Below, piece after piece: positions 12,501-27,500 of a stretch of DNA of 64,000 bases. The stretch comes from Apus apus (Eukaryota; Chordata; Aves; Apodiformes; Apodidae), in the NCBI RefSeq assembly GCF_020740795.1, contig NC_067286.1, positions 17,612,350 through 17,676,349 of the forward strand, read 5' to 3'. The notes beneath the pieces were generated by a model. That model ran no database searches, was not told the DNA's origin, and saw only the letters and a list, made by a program, of their open reading frames with translations. The translations under genes were made by a program, and so were the position numbers. Position 1 is the first letter of the stretch. Every line of letters starts with the position of its first letter.

Positions 12501-15500
12501 TTACTTCCATGGAACACTTCATACAGGGCTAAAAAAAAAAAAAAAAAAAAAAAAAAGCACGTTTCCTTCAAACAAAAAAGATCAGCTCGGAAAGATCAAG
12601 AAATACTGAAGTGGATCATTTGAAGCAGTAAAGAAAACTCCCAGACCAGAAGCAGGGCTCATTCCAGTAGGCTTTTTTTTTTTTTTTCTGGCTCCAAAAT
12701 ACTCACTGGGACACAGTTTGATTCTTCAAATGGTAGGCAGACTTTTACTGTACTAGTCAAGGAAAACTGGCCTGCTGATTCAGTACACATGTACTCGGTA
12801 CAGTTATCATATGGAACTTTAAAACTCTTTCCAACCTGAACAAAAATGGGGGAGGGAAACAAACAATAACAAAACAAAGAAACATCAATCAAACAAATGG
12901 GAAAAAAAAACAACAACACAAAAAAACCCCACAAACCCAACTCAATGTAGTATAGCAATAAAAACAGAATAATTCAACAGTAATACAATCAATGATGTGT
13001 CAGAGGGACTGGGTTGTTCACATCACCCTGAATGTGCTGAAATGTCTGAAACTCATATCAGCAAATTATGTAGCATGGTCACTCCCTACCAGTCTACACA
13101 AAAACCCTTCTGTGGCCACCTAGGTGGAAATATTTAAAAGCTGGTGGCAGATTGAGCACAGAGGTATGAATAGAAATGCCAGAATATAGATGTGTTAAGG
13201 TATGTTGAATAAAATATACACAAAAGTAAAATAATTATTTTAAGGATTCCAACAATATATTTTTTTTTTAACAGGGGGAAGAAAAGCAAAAAGTGTGAAA
13301 GAGGAGAAAAGTCTTCATGATAGAGAATAATGGATAAATGCAAAGCCTCCTCATGGAAACATAAAAATTGTACGTTGGTACAGAAGAAGTTAGCTTGAAG
13401 GGAAATTATCAAGAATAAAAACGATGAAAGAGAGAAGAGGCAGAACATAAGAGCTTCCAGAGAAGCAATAGCATGTAAGAAAATAGTCAGTGGCAGCATT
13501 GTTCACAGGAGAACTAGGCTGTAATGATACCAAAGAGCTAACCTGAGGCTCAACACGTGTCTACACAATTTTACACACACAAGACATGATGCATTACTTG
13601 AACATGTTACCAATGCACACTACACTGCAGCACTGCCTCTTTTGATTACTGGCTCAGCAATTTCAGAACTTCAGCTCTATCAGATCACTTAGCACTGTAT
13701 CTCCAAGTTCTTTCTCTCTGCTATGTGTCAGGAGGATTGGAGTAACGCAATTTCCATTCCTGTATAAGTTTCAATGTAAAATGCCAGCTATGTAAACAAC
13801 TACATTTACTTTGGAAATAGAGGTATTTTTAAATCTCCTGGAGGTCTTTCCAAACTCAAGCTCTGTGACACTGGTTCAAAAAATGCTGAGGTCTTTTTGA
13901 TAATTCAGCCTTGTGTAGAGAGCAAGGGAGTGCTTACCTCAACGGTCACATTGCCAAATGGGAAATTTGCCACACATGCCACTTGTCGACACTGGCTGCA
14001 GCACTGACCCTCCTCTTTCACATAGTGGAAACCCTGTGGGAATAGATTTTGCATTTAGCCATGTTACCTGATGTCTTGTTCATGAAGCACCTTTGGGTCA
14101 AAGTCACACTAAAGATGGCAGAGGAAATGAGCCAGTCTTCTGTTTTCATAGAATTGTAGAATAGTTTGAGTTAGAAGGGACCTTTAAAGGTCATCTAGTC
14201 CACCAACTTCCCTGCAATGGGCAGGGACATCTTCAACTAGATCAGGTTGCTCAGAGCCTAGTACAACATCTACTGCATCTCTGGACAACCTATGTGAGTG
14301 TTTCACCACCCTCATCATAAAACATTTCTTCTTATGTTAGATATTTAGGCTTATATCTAGTCTAAATCTACTCTCTTTTAGTTAAAAATCTTTACCCCAT
14401 GTCCTATCACTGCAGGCCCTGCTAAAAATTTTGTCCCTATCTTTCTTATAGGCCTCCTTTAAGTACTGAAATACTGCTACAAGGTCTCCCCAGTGCCTTT
14501 CATTTACTTTGCCTATAGAAACCTGTTAGAAACACTTGAAATGTGACACGAAAAGCTGAAAATTTCTTTTCCTTATTGAACAGTGACTTCTGGACACTTT
14601 AGTTACCATGAAGATCCTGTCATTGGTTATTCTTCTTTGGGCTAAAACACAAGTCAGGCAAACAAACTCATTCAGTCTAAGATTACTTGCTCAATCTACC
14701 ACCAGTGCTTGGTCTGATATGATTATCCACAAGAATTGCTGCTGTCAGATATGTGAATATCATGCATCAATTATTTTGTCCCCTGTGCTTTAGGTATTCA
14801 TTGGTCTCATGGTGGGTGTGGCTGGCTTCAGGATAAAGTATAATGGTTTCCTCCATTTTTAGGATTGGTGATGAATCTGGCTTTGTCTGGGCAAGAACAG
14901 ACAAGAAACCACTCTTTGTTTACATTCAGGAAAAGGCTGAACAGTTTGTGTGCAGATTCTGAGGTCATGATTACTGAGAAGTGTCTGAAAACACAAAAGC
15001 CACCACAGTGTTTCTTTACAGTCTTAAATTTTGAGCTGACAGAGGGCAACACTAACAGACTGACACAAACATAATAATTCAGCAGACAGATCTCTCTTGA
15101 ACAGGTTTACAATTTTTCTCCCTCAGGGCATGTTTCCAAGGGTGACCTCTTAAATTTGCTAGAGCAAAAATTATCAGCACTCTAAAAAGAACTTAACAAA
15201 GAATCCTATAGAAGATTATATCCTGCCCTCTTGCAGTGAGAAAGCAGTCACACTGTTCCAGTTTTACAGCAAATCCTCTCAACAGCCGTTATTTGTGATC
15301 AAGGAGGCTGAGTGTGCAGCACTCACCTGCTGGCAGGTGGTTTGGCATTTCACTGGAACACAGCGGATGTGGTTGGTCTGTGTCACAACATCCCGCTCAT
15401 CTGTGCATACACAGTCCTCACAAGAGCTTTTAGGCACCATTGCCCCAGGCTAGAAATATAGAGGAGAGAGGAGACAGCCATGGCAAGAATTCAGTAGGTT

Positions 15501-18500
15501 CTAGAATAAATACACATCCCCTGAACTATCAAAAATGAATTATTATGCTTGGGACTTATTTTTTTTTTAAGAACTTCCTGAAATTATTGCCTCCAGATCT
15601 CTTAAATCTCACAGTGTCAGAATCACAAAATGAACATGTGTCATATTGATTATTATGTTATCTCATTAATTTAATGCATAAATTTTTGCTCAATTTGACC
15701 CAGTAATTAATCCTACAACATCCAATGAGATTTAAAATTATTATTCAATCACAATTCTGACTTCTTGACTCTAAAACACAGGTAACATCTCATTTAGTAA
15801 GCAAGCTACCCATGTCTAGTGTTACCTATTCAGTAACATTTCCAATAGTACATGAGACTACTGGCAGGAAAAAATTACAAGCCATTCCACTCCTGTGAGT
15901 GTTGACAATAACAACTTCAGAAAATTCTCACGCAGCATTAACCCACGGAAAGAGATGTCTCAAAGAAGACTTACCTTAAATTCAACTCCTTCAGAAACAC
16001 ATACACCTTTTGGAACTGTAGCAGAAAATACAAAATGAGAAGGATGTTCTAGGAATGATATAAACAGATATTGTGCTCATCTCTGAATTGTGATTTATAG
16101 GAGACAAAGAGCAGAAGTGAGCTTATCCACTAGCCTTATTAACTGGCACAATGGGGTGGGTGGGGGACTAATTAGCACATTGTGCTAATTGTTATTCAGA
16201 AGCCCACGTGTAACACCTGCCCAGATGCTATACTTTAAGTGGGGGGTAATTTTATATCCTGGTATTTTCCGTATGGAAAAACATATTTACTTCATGGTTC
16301 TTTTACTCATATTTAAAATTAGTTGAGCTTTTATTTATTGTTAACAACCTTACTGATACCAGAGCCAATGGGAAGCTGGATCAAGTAGGTGAAGCTGGAA
16401 ATTTGGTAGCAGAGCTTCTAGATATGTTCAATGTAACTGACATTCTGTATCTGATCAATAACATACACTCACTGAATACTAGCTACAGGGAAGCTGCATC
16501 AGTTGTTCCACCTCCAAAAAGATATACACCAATTCTAAAGGCTGAGAGGGAAGTGAAGAGGCTACTACTTCCAATTTTGACTCATTTAGAAAAAAAAAAT
16601 GAAGTAGTTCAAGGAATAAACACCTTAAGGAAACATGATACTTACTACAGGAGAAGATAGGACAACAACCATCTTCAGATATAGCAACCACTGGTTGGAA
16701 GCCCAAGTCACATGCTGTTTTGTTGATAATGCAGGTTTTAATATCACATTCTGCAACAGACAACAGAGATAAACTAAGCCAAAGCATCCCATCAGGTAGT
16801 GTTACTTGCAGACAAAGACTGAACATCCAATAAATTGTGGCTGGAAAGCAGCCCAGTGGAAAAGGATCTAGGGTGGATGGCCAGCTGAACATGAGCCAGC
16901 AGTATGCCCAGGTGGCCAAGAAGGCAAACATTATCCTGGCTTGTATCAAAGACGGTGTGTCCAGCATGAGTAGGGAAGTGATCGTGCCCCTGTACTCAGC
17001 CCTGGTGAGGCCACAGCTTGAGTACTATGTTCAATTGTGGGTGCTACAGTATAAAAAAGACATTGAGGTCCTGGAGCATGTCCAGAGAAGAGCAATGAGG
17101 CTGGTGAGGAGTCTGGAGGACTTGTTAGACATGGAGTGTCTGAGGGAACTGAGGCTGTTTAGTCTGAAGCAGGCTCAGGAGAGATCTTATTGCTCTCTAC
17201 AACTACCTGAAGGGAGGCCATAGAGAGGCCAGTGTTTGTCTCTTCTCCCAGAGAATGAGAAGAAATGGGTTAAAGTTGTTCCAAGGGAGGTTTAGATTGA
17301 ATATTAGGAAAAATTTATTTATTGAAAGAGTGGTGAGGCATTGGAATGGGCTGCCCGGGGAGGTGGTGGATTCGCCATTCCTGGAGGTGTCCAAGACACT
17401 TTTAGATGTGGCGCTTCAGGATATAGTTTAGTAGGTTGTAGTAGTTGGATTACACTTGACTCGATGATCTTGAAGGTTTCCCAACCTTAATGATTCTAAG
17501 ATTCTATGAAAATTATTATTCTTGAACCACACATTTTTTGAGTTTGGGACATGTTGAGGTACAGTAAGCTTGCTCTACTGTAAAACTCTTCCTTAAATGT
17601 ATACTTCTGGTCCTTGTTACTGCTTATTTTCTCTAAAAAAACCTAAACACCCTCATCTCAGAGAACTGACAGAGAAACAAACTGAGGTTAAGGCAAATGA
17701 GTCAGAAGGTGAAAAAAATGAAGAGGCAGTGGATGACAGCCAAAGATGTAAAGGTTGGGACATGCAAGGCAAAATACCCTGGCAGTGCTTACTGCTCCCT
17801 CAAGGCATCCAAGGAGGCTAATGGACCCCTGCCTAGCAGCATGAAGGGATGAGGAACAGAAAAACATACCACCACCACTGTCAGGCTCCTCTGTTCTGCA
17901 TCATCCTATATTTGCTTGGAATGGCCAGATTTAGGAGCAGGCTGGTCCTGTGCTGTTGTAAGCATTTGGGACTGGGAGGATGAAAATGTAAAGATGAGGG
18001 AAAACAGATCAAGAGCTTTCACAGGAGTCCTTGAGGAAGCCTGTGACATGAACACATCCTCTCTTACTGGAGGGATGTCTGTGCAAGGATCACCCTCTCA
18101 TCTCAGAAGGGACAAGAGCCAGAGGATCCTGTGAAACCTGCTGGTCCTGATGATCCACGAGGGATTTTTCAGTGTAAGTATCTGGCAGTTTATGGCACTA
18201 GTTTAGAATACAAGCTGGACCAGAGGATGTCTCTTCTGTTACCTTCTGGCATGTAGATGGAAGAAACAACCACTCCAGTGTGTTTATTTTAATCTAGTAC
18301 CTGTGGGGTACCAGATTTCACTTGAAGATTGCTGCTAAAGGCAAATGATGCTGTATCATGACATCTGAATCGTCTACTCACCACAGACCATCTCTGTGCA
18401 GCATGGGTCATCCAAGCGAGGTTTTCTTTTTAGTACAAAGCCCTCTTTAGTGCAGTTGATAGGTGGAGATTCAGCACAAGGGTGGGGGAAGCAAGAGATA

Positions 18501-21500
18501 TTCAACGTCTCTTCATCACAAGTGCAGTATTGACAGTCATGCTCCCAAGCCTCTCTAGGCTGTGAAAACAATAGGGATAGTAGTAAGGAGAGCAAAACCA
18601 ATATGCATTATATTAATGGATGCCTACTGCAAGGCAGTGTAAGGCTGGGTTGCCCTAAGTTATTATGTAAGAAAACCAGAATTCAAACCCCAGAGGGAGG
18701 AGAAGGGAAAAGTGAGAAAAAAATGCTATTCACTGTCACCTTCCTTTGCAGGTTTATGGGTTTCCAGAAGGGAAGCCTGGTAGTTCTACCAGGAAACAGT
18801 TATTTCCACAAAGTGCTATTTCTGCTTCTGAACTTAAGTGATTAATAAAGTTCTGGAGTTAATAAAATCTGCTGGTTTCCTCCCCACTGCCATTGCAGTT
18901 CACTGGAATTTTAACTTAGAATTCAAAGAAAAAACTCATGCAGTCATTTTTTGTAGTAGGTCACAGTACCCAGCTATAGTATAAAGACAGTATTTTCCTT
19001 TTTCTTACCTGTTTCACTGACCCATCCTGCGCAGTGCAACCTATAAAATGAATTACAGATTCCTTTATTGATAATAGAACCAGGTTAAAAAACACAGGCA
19101 GGAATACAAAAGGTCTTGAAATCTGAGAAACAGACAAAAAGAGAGATCCAGAATGCTAAGTCATAGACTGTGTAGCCAAAACATCTTAAGGATCCTCCTC
19201 TTCGTTCTTTTGAAAGTTGCACTTTCTGCACAAGGACAGGCAGAAGCTGCCAATCTGAAACATCTCCAGCTAGAAAGGGTCAGTATCAAGGTCTCTCCCA
19301 TTTCCCCTGTTTCCAGAATATCCCCCTTAATGTGCATTTATAGAGTCTTAACCCCCCCTTCCCATCCCACAATTCACATTATTTCTTACCACAGGCAGAA
19401 ACACAAATGCTATCATGATCATTCAGCAGAATTTTTCCCTCAGGACAGTAGCATCCCTCAACAAACACAGGTGTGCTATTCTGGGAGGGGAAGGTGTCCA
19501 CGACGACCTCCCTGCACAATTAAATATAAACAGGAACAAATGAGAGGCAGAAATGTGCCCCAGGGCAATCAGTCACCTAAATCCCAGGGGAATGTGAACT
19601 TCACCTTTCCTCGGCAATTTACAAGTTATAGACTTTAAAACTGCCTTAGGAAATCACCCACCTGCTGAAGCAAGTGTTTCTTTTAGCTTCCCCGCATGGC
19701 TTGTATAGCTGACCCTGAGCACAGCTGGCCTCTGTGGAGCATAACAACACACAGGTTAGAAAGCCCCGACCCGTAGAACACACATGCTAACGCAGCCGCT
19801 CTGAGGGACCGCACAGCACAGGCTCCTGCCCAGTGAGGGGGTCCTTGCAGCTTCAGCAAGAGGGAATTCAAAGGATTCAGCAAGGTGCTTGTGACAGCAG
19901 TACTTGCTCTGAACCACTGGTCCCCTCCAGAGCAGAGCGAAGCAGGCAGAGAGCAGCTGTGTGTTGCCATCTAGTGACAAAGCTCCGGCTGCTAGGATAT
20001 CACAGAGCCCCTCAGCTGAGCTGCTCAGGAGAGACTATGGGCTTGTTTCCCACACGTTTTGTACCAGTTCTGGACTGGAACAACCTCTTTGATTTGTTCC
20101 TGCTTTTTAGCAGGTCTAGAGCAGCTCAGGAAAGATTGAAGCCTTATGATGTAAGGGAACACAAACAGGTGTGTAGGTCTTTCCCAGCCGCAGGTCTTTC
20201 CCAGCAGCAGGTCTTTCCCAGGCTTACCACACTGCCCGTTCGCCTGCCTCCTCCAGTCCACGCAGACCCCATGGAGCCCGCACAAGGCTGCGTATGTCTG
20301 CATGCTCTGGCACTCTGTGCTGGGGTGCTGTTCTGAGCACCCACTGGCCACACATGCCTCATAGTAGGGCTGTGGGGGGACCACACCATGGCACTCGGTC
20401 AGGTTCCTTTGCAAAGCAAGGAGACAGATACGGCATTTCACTTCCTTGGGCTACTTCCAAGGAAGAATTCAACTCAGAACCAAACCCATCCCCACTCAAA
20501 GAAAGCCTCAGGGTAACAGCTACAAATAGCTCTCCTACTCAAAATGCCCGCACAGCTGTATTAAGAGTGAGTAACCTCCCATTCTTTACAATGTTTTGAA
20601 AGGAAGCAATGTTATGTTGGACTGATACCTGCAAAGAAAATTCACCTGCACAGCTCACAGCTATAATTCTGTATGTTGACATTTTTATTTTGATATGTTT
20701 GACAATCCTGTTTTAAACCACCAGATTATTTTAAAAGCAAACACACAGGTTTGCTTACTATATTCTGTGTTCCTTTTCATCCAGATCTTTCAGGTACTGC
20801 ATTATAGCTCATTCCTGTTTGTCTCCTTCTGAACTGACATGCAGAGGCACTAATTAGGGAGGACTGAATTTGGTGATGCAGCTGAAAAATATCTGCCAAA
20901 GTCAGGAACATTCACACCTCAGTTCACTGCTCAGTTTTTCAAGGTATTCTAGACTTCCTATTTTCATCACGTCCTATAAGCAGTTCACCCAAGTCATATA
21001 GTAAAGCACAAAATTATCTTGCGGACTTATTTTTCTTACCAGATGATTTTACAGACATTAGAAGGCTCACAGTGGTGATGATATTTAATCTCAGCTGGTT
21101 CTGATCCACCTGGATTACAATATCTGTTGGTAGGATCTGGGACTTTCCAGTCTAATGCCATCTCCTTGAAGGACTCAATAACCTCACCATTCCTTTTCAT
21201 AGCATCATCAGATTTCTGTTTGGTGCAGGTACCTGGTAGCAATATAAAAGCAAAATAACAGATTGAGGACAGTTGATGCTGATGAAGCTGCTTTTAGAGA
21301 AAACCTGGAGGGAAATTCTCCTCCTTGTGAGAAGGTAAGAGCATGTGAGGTTCTGGATGAGTTCACAAGATCTATTTCTAGGAAGAGAAGGCTAGAAGAA
21401 ATAGTTTGCTAGTTACTCATAAAAAACTGACTTGGCATGTTCGTTAATGCATTTCTCCTGGTGGCTGAAGTAACTGAGATGGTTCTGTCTATGTCTGGAC

Positions 21501-24500
21501 TCTCCAGATTTTGTACATTCCTGTAATCACGGAATCAAAGAATAGTCTTGGATGGAAAGGACCTTTGAGATCACTGAGTCCAACCATAAAAAAACAAATC
21601 AAACCAAACCAAACCCAAACACATACACCCAAGAAACCCCACAAACACACAACCCCTGAAGTTCCGCATCTACTTTTCTTGAATACATCCTAGGATGGTG
21701 ACTCCACCACCTCCCTGTGAAGGTGTTCCAGTGCTTGATCACTCTATTCAGTAAAGAAATTCTTCCTAATATCCAATCTAAACCTCCCCTGCTGCAACTT
21801 CAGACCATTTCCTCTGGTCCTGTTATTATTCACTTGGGAGAAGAGACCAACACCCACCTCCCTACAACCTCCTTTCAGGTAGTTGTAGAGGGCAATGAAG
21901 TCTTCCTCAGCCTCCTCTTCTCCAAAAGTAAATATCCCTAGTTCCCTCAGCCACTCCTCATATGACTTGTTCTCTGTACCCTTCACCAGCTTGCTGGCTC
22001 TTCTCTGGACACACTCCAGCCCCTCAATGTCCTTCCTGTAGTGAGGTGCCCAGAAATGAGCACAGTATTCGAGGTGCAGACTCACCAGTGCTGAGTACAG
22101 GGGCACAATCACCTCCCTGCTCCTGCTGGTCACACTATTCCTGATGCAGGCCGGGACACTCTTGGCCTTCTTGGCCACCTGGGCACACTGCTGGCTTATA
22201 TTCAGCCAGCTGTGCACCAACACCCCCAGGTCCTTTTCCACCAGGCAGCTCTCCAGCCACTCTTCCATAAGCCTGTAGTGTTGCCTGGGGTTGTTGTGAA
22301 CAAAATGCAGGACCTGACATCTGGCCTTGTTGAACCTCATACAACTGGCCTCAGCCCATCGCTCCAGCCTGTCCAGGTCCCTCTGCAGAGCCTTCCTGCC
22401 CTCTAGCAGATCGACACTCCCACCCAATTTGGTGTCATGTGTAAACTTACTGAGGGTGCACTCAATGCCCTCATCCAGATCACTGATGAAGATGTTGAAC
22501 AAGACTGGCCCCAACACTGAGCCCTGAGGGACACCACTGGTGACTGGCTGCCAGCTGGATTTGACCCCATTTACCACAACTCTCTGGGCCCGGCCATCCA
22601 GCCAGTTTTTTACCCACTGAAGAGTACACTTGTCTATGCCATGATTCACCAGCTTTTCCAGGAGAATGCTGTGGGAGATGATGTCAAAGGCCTTACCAAA
22701 GTCCAGGTAGACAATGCCCACAGCCTTCCCGTCATCCAGTAGTTGGGTCACGTGGTCATAGAAAGAGATCAGGTTGGTCAAGCAAGACCTCGCTTTCATA
22801 AACTCCTGCTGGCTGGCCCTGATCCCCTGACTGCCTGCACTTGCCACGAGAGCTCACTCAGGATGAGCTCCTCCTTGATCTTTCCTTGTACCAAGGTCAG
22901 GCTGACAGGCCTCTAGTTCTCCAGATCCTCTTTCTGGCCCTTCTTGTAGATGGGTGTCAGATTAGCCACCCTCTAGTAATCTGGGACCTCCCCTGTTGAC
23001 CATGATTGTTGATAAATGATGGAGAGAGGCTCAGCGAGCTCCCCACCAGCTCCCTCAGTACTCTTGGGTGAATCCCATCCAGCCCCATGGACTTACGCAT
23101 GTCCAGGTGCAGAAGCAGATCATTAACTACTTCTGCCTGGATTATGGGGGGGTTGTTCTGCTCTCTGTCCATACCTCCCAGCTCAGGAGGCTGAACACCC
23201 TGGGAGTAGCTGATCTCACTATTGAAGACAGAGGCAAAGAAGGCATTAAGTATCTCAGCCTTTTCCTCATCCTTGGTTGCAATGACGCCCTGCATCCAGT
23301 AAGGGATTCTCCCTAGTTTTCTTTTTATTGTTGATGTACTTATGAAAACTTTTTGTGTTATCCCTTCTGTCAGTGGCTAAGTTGAGCTCCAGCTGGGCTT
23401 TTGCCTTCCTCATTTTCTCTCTGTATGATCTCATAAGATCTCTGTACTCCTCTTGAGTAGCCTGTCCTTCTTCCAAAGATGGTAAACCTTGGATGGTTTT
23501 GGAACTATAATTTTGGAACCTAGTGGGCTGATATGATTAAGAGGAAGGGCTTAGAAAGGGTCTATCTGCATCCACCAACAGACTGTGAACAGAATGAAAG
23601 GAAGTAAATTCAAACTATGCCACCTGTCTTTCCACCAAACAGAGATAAATTTGGTAAAATCAAAATCAGAAATCAGTGGAGTTGCAAATACATAGAGATG
23701 TTTAAAAGGTGATTAAAGAAAGAAGGAGGAAAAATGATTGCATTTATTACTGTCAGCTGATGAGGACACTTACCACATAGTCCCATGGTATTGTTATAAA
23801 ACTTTCCGAAAGGGAGTTTTATGTAAAATGCAAGACGACTGTAGGATACATAAACTTCTAATTCAGGTATTTCAACTATGACGTAAATGCCGGAACTGGT
23901 TACCGTGATACCATTCTTGGAAATGTCTGCAACAATTTTCTTATTGTTAAACAAAATCTAAAAAGAAGAGAAATAAAAGGTCTCTATGCACATTCTTTTG
24001 TTGAGTAAGGCATAAGGTTTGTGCAACTGGGAAGTAGAGCAACAAAAGTTCAGACCCCATGTGCACAAAATTAAGTCTGTAAAAGGCAGCCATTTAAGCA
24101 TTTCTCTATGATATCTTTTTACTATGTTGTAATTTATATTTGAATACTCATATCAGGAAGAAAAACACAAATTTCAATTATATTATAATTTCCCATGTTT
24201 GTAGAAAATACACATTTTTGTTGACAAGAAGTAAAAAAGAGAGATAAAGCAATGTCATTGCATTTCCTCCTGTCCCATTTTTTACAGGCTTCATCCTTAG
24301 TGTGACAGAGTATTTGGCAGTATAATAATGCAACTACAGCAAAATAATACCAAGAATTCATTTTAACACCATACTTTACCAAGTTTGTTTCTTTTCCATG
24401 CTTTCTTTCTTGTGTCAGAATAACAATAGAGTTGGAGTGAAAGATAAGAATGGACATGGAACAAACTGCTCCATCAATGGCAGCACAATAGTAGTTGTCT

Positions 24501-27500
24501 ATGTGAATCCAGAAGTCGTGAGAGTCAGGATGAATTGACTTCACAAGCACATAGGTGCAGTTTTCTTTAAAATTATAATATGTTCCATCAAAAGTCACAT
24601 AATGCTCATTACCCCATCCACTGCAAATACCTGGAAGACAGAGTGACAGACTTCAAGTTTGTCTTCTGAGCATCATGTGAGTACAAGCTGTTTTTTACTC
24701 TTTTACTTGTTTTCAGTGTGAGCTGAAATAACCAGTATGATAAAGAAAAAAATTAGCCTAGCAAAGAACACTCTTGTCTGCTCCTAACAGTCAATGTTTT
24801 GGCACTTCTGGTAGGACTTCTCTTGGGACTTGTGTTCCATTACATCCTACTGAATTAATATGAAAATAATATAGATGTTGACCACATAGACTCATCTTTC
24901 TTGAGGCCTAGCTGAACATAATTTACATTCCAGAAATTCTCCTGCTGCAGTACTTACACTGGCACTCAAAGACTTCACAACAACCAGTTTTATCAAACTG
25001 TTTTGTGAATGGGAAACCATTGACACAGAGTTTCAGTTGCTGAGGAGGGCAAGTTATGCTGGCCAGTTTAATATTGTTTCCTTCTCCCAGGCAAGTGGCA
25101 ATCTGGCAGTTTCCGAAGTTCCATGTTTCGTTAAACTATTAACGGATTGAAAAACAGATGAGAGGCAGATAACAAAGAAATGTAACAATTTTTTGTTAAT
25201 CACACAGAGTAATTGCACTCCATTCAGTTGATTTCCTAGCATGACATTATTTGCTATCTACTCTTTCTCTGGAAATCAGGTGATATGAATCATATAGCAA
25301 TCAAGAGAGCCTTGATATCTACTTCTGGCAACAAATGGAGTACATCTGTCTCAAAGGGGTAAAAGGAACCTTGCACATGAGCTGGCAGAGCTCACTGAAA
25401 GGGGTTTAAACTAGGCTCAAAGGGGGAAGGGGCTAAAACCAGGCTCACTAGAGATGAGCCTAAGGATGGCTTTCAGTCTGTCATCTCAATTGAGGTGGGA
25501 GATGGAGATACATGTGGCAACAAAAACACAAGGCTCACTAATAGGTTAGTAACCATGGAAGTGGCTAAGAATGGTCAGACAGCAATTAGGATTTCTCTCC
25601 CCAGAATGGTGGCAGGATCATTAGCCCAGCTGAAGTGCATCTACACCAATGCACACAGCACAGGCAATAAACAGGAGGAACTGGAGGCCATTGTGTAGCA
25701 AGGAAAATACGACCTACTTGCCATCATGGAAACCTGATGGAATGACTCACACAACTAGAGTGCTTCAATCAATGGTTACCAACTCTTCAAAAGGGATAGG
25801 TGAGGAAAAAGAGGTGGTGGGGTGGCCCTCTATATTAGAGACCCATATGAATGCCTAAAAATTAATGAGTGATGATAGAGTTGAGTCCTTATGGGTAAGA
25901 ATCAAGGAGAAGGCCAACAAGGGTGATATAGTGGTTGGAGTCTGTTATAGACCACCCAACCAGGATGAGGAGGTGGATGAAATATTCTATGAGCAGTTGG
26001 GAGAGGTTTCATGACTGCTACCCCCTGTTTTCGTGGGACACTTCAACTTCCCAGATGTCTCCTGGGGATACAATACAGCAAAGAGAGAACAGTCCCGAAG
26101 GTTCCTGGAATGCATGGAAGATAACTTCCTGATGCAACTGGTGAAGGAACCAACCAGGGAAGGTGCCCTCCTGGACTTGCTCCTTGAGAACACAGAAGAA
26201 CTTGTGGGGGAAGTAATGGCTAGAGGAACTCTAGGGCATAGTGACAATGAACATCTAGAGTTTTCAATTCTTGGCAAAGTAAGGAGGGGGGGTGAGTAAA
26301 ACTGCCACCTTGGACTTCCAGAGGACAGACTTCGATCTGTTGAGGAAACTGATTGACAATGTCCCTTGGGAGGCAGTCCTGAAGGGTAAAGGAGTCCAGA
26401 AAGATTGGACATACTTCAAAAAAGAACTCTAAAAGATGCAGGAGCAGGCTGTCCCCATGTGCTGAAAGATGAGTCAGCAAGGAAGGAGACTGGCCTGGCT
26501 GAATAGAGAGCTTTGGCTGGAGCTCAGGAAAAAAAAGAGAATTTATGGCCTCTGGGAGAGAGGACAGGCTTCTCATGAGGACCACAAAGATGTAGAGAGG
26601 CAATGCAGAGAGAAAATTAAGAGGGCCAAAGCCCAACTTGGACTGAACTTGGCTACTGCTGTCAAAGACAACAAAAAATCTTTCTATAAATACATCAACA
26701 ACAAAAGGATGACTAGGGAGAATTTCCACCCTTTATTGGATGTGGGGGGAAACGTAGTGACATAGGATGAGGAAAAGGCTGAGGCGCTAAATGCCTTCTT
26801 TTCCTCAGTTTTTAGCAGTAAAACTGGTTGTTCCCTAGACACCCAGTCTCCTGAGCTGAGAGGAGGTGGGGCAGAACGAGACCTTTGAAATCCAAGAGGA
26901 AATGGTCAGTGACCTTCTGAACCACCAAAAACATCTGTAAGTCTATGGGGCCAGATGGGTTGCACCCCAGAATACTGAAGGAGTTGGTGGATGCACTCAT
27001 CAAGCCTCTTTCCATCATTTACCAGCAGTCCTGGCTAACTGGGGAGGTCCCAGAGGGCTGGAGGGTGGCAAATGTGGTACCCATCCACAGGAAAGGCTAG
27101 AAGGAGGAACCAGGGAACTACAGACTTGTCAGTCTGACATTGGTGCCAGGGAAGATCATGGAGCAGATCATCTTGAGAGCCATTACACACCATATACAGA
27201 ACATGCAGGTAATCGGGTCCAGTCAGCATGGATTTATGAAAGGAAGATCTGCTTTACAAACCTGATCTCTTTCTATGACAAGAGGACCTGCCCAGTAGGT
27301 AAGGGAAAGGCTGTGGATGTTGTCTACCTGGACTTGCGTAAAGCCTTTGACACTGTCTTTGCATTCTGATGAAAAAACTGGCTGCTCATAGCTTGGATGG
27401 GTGTACACTCTGCTTGGTAAAACACTGGCTGGAAGTTAAATCCAGCTGGTGGCCGGTCACAAGTGGGGTTCCTCAGGGCTCAGTATTGGGACCACTTCTT

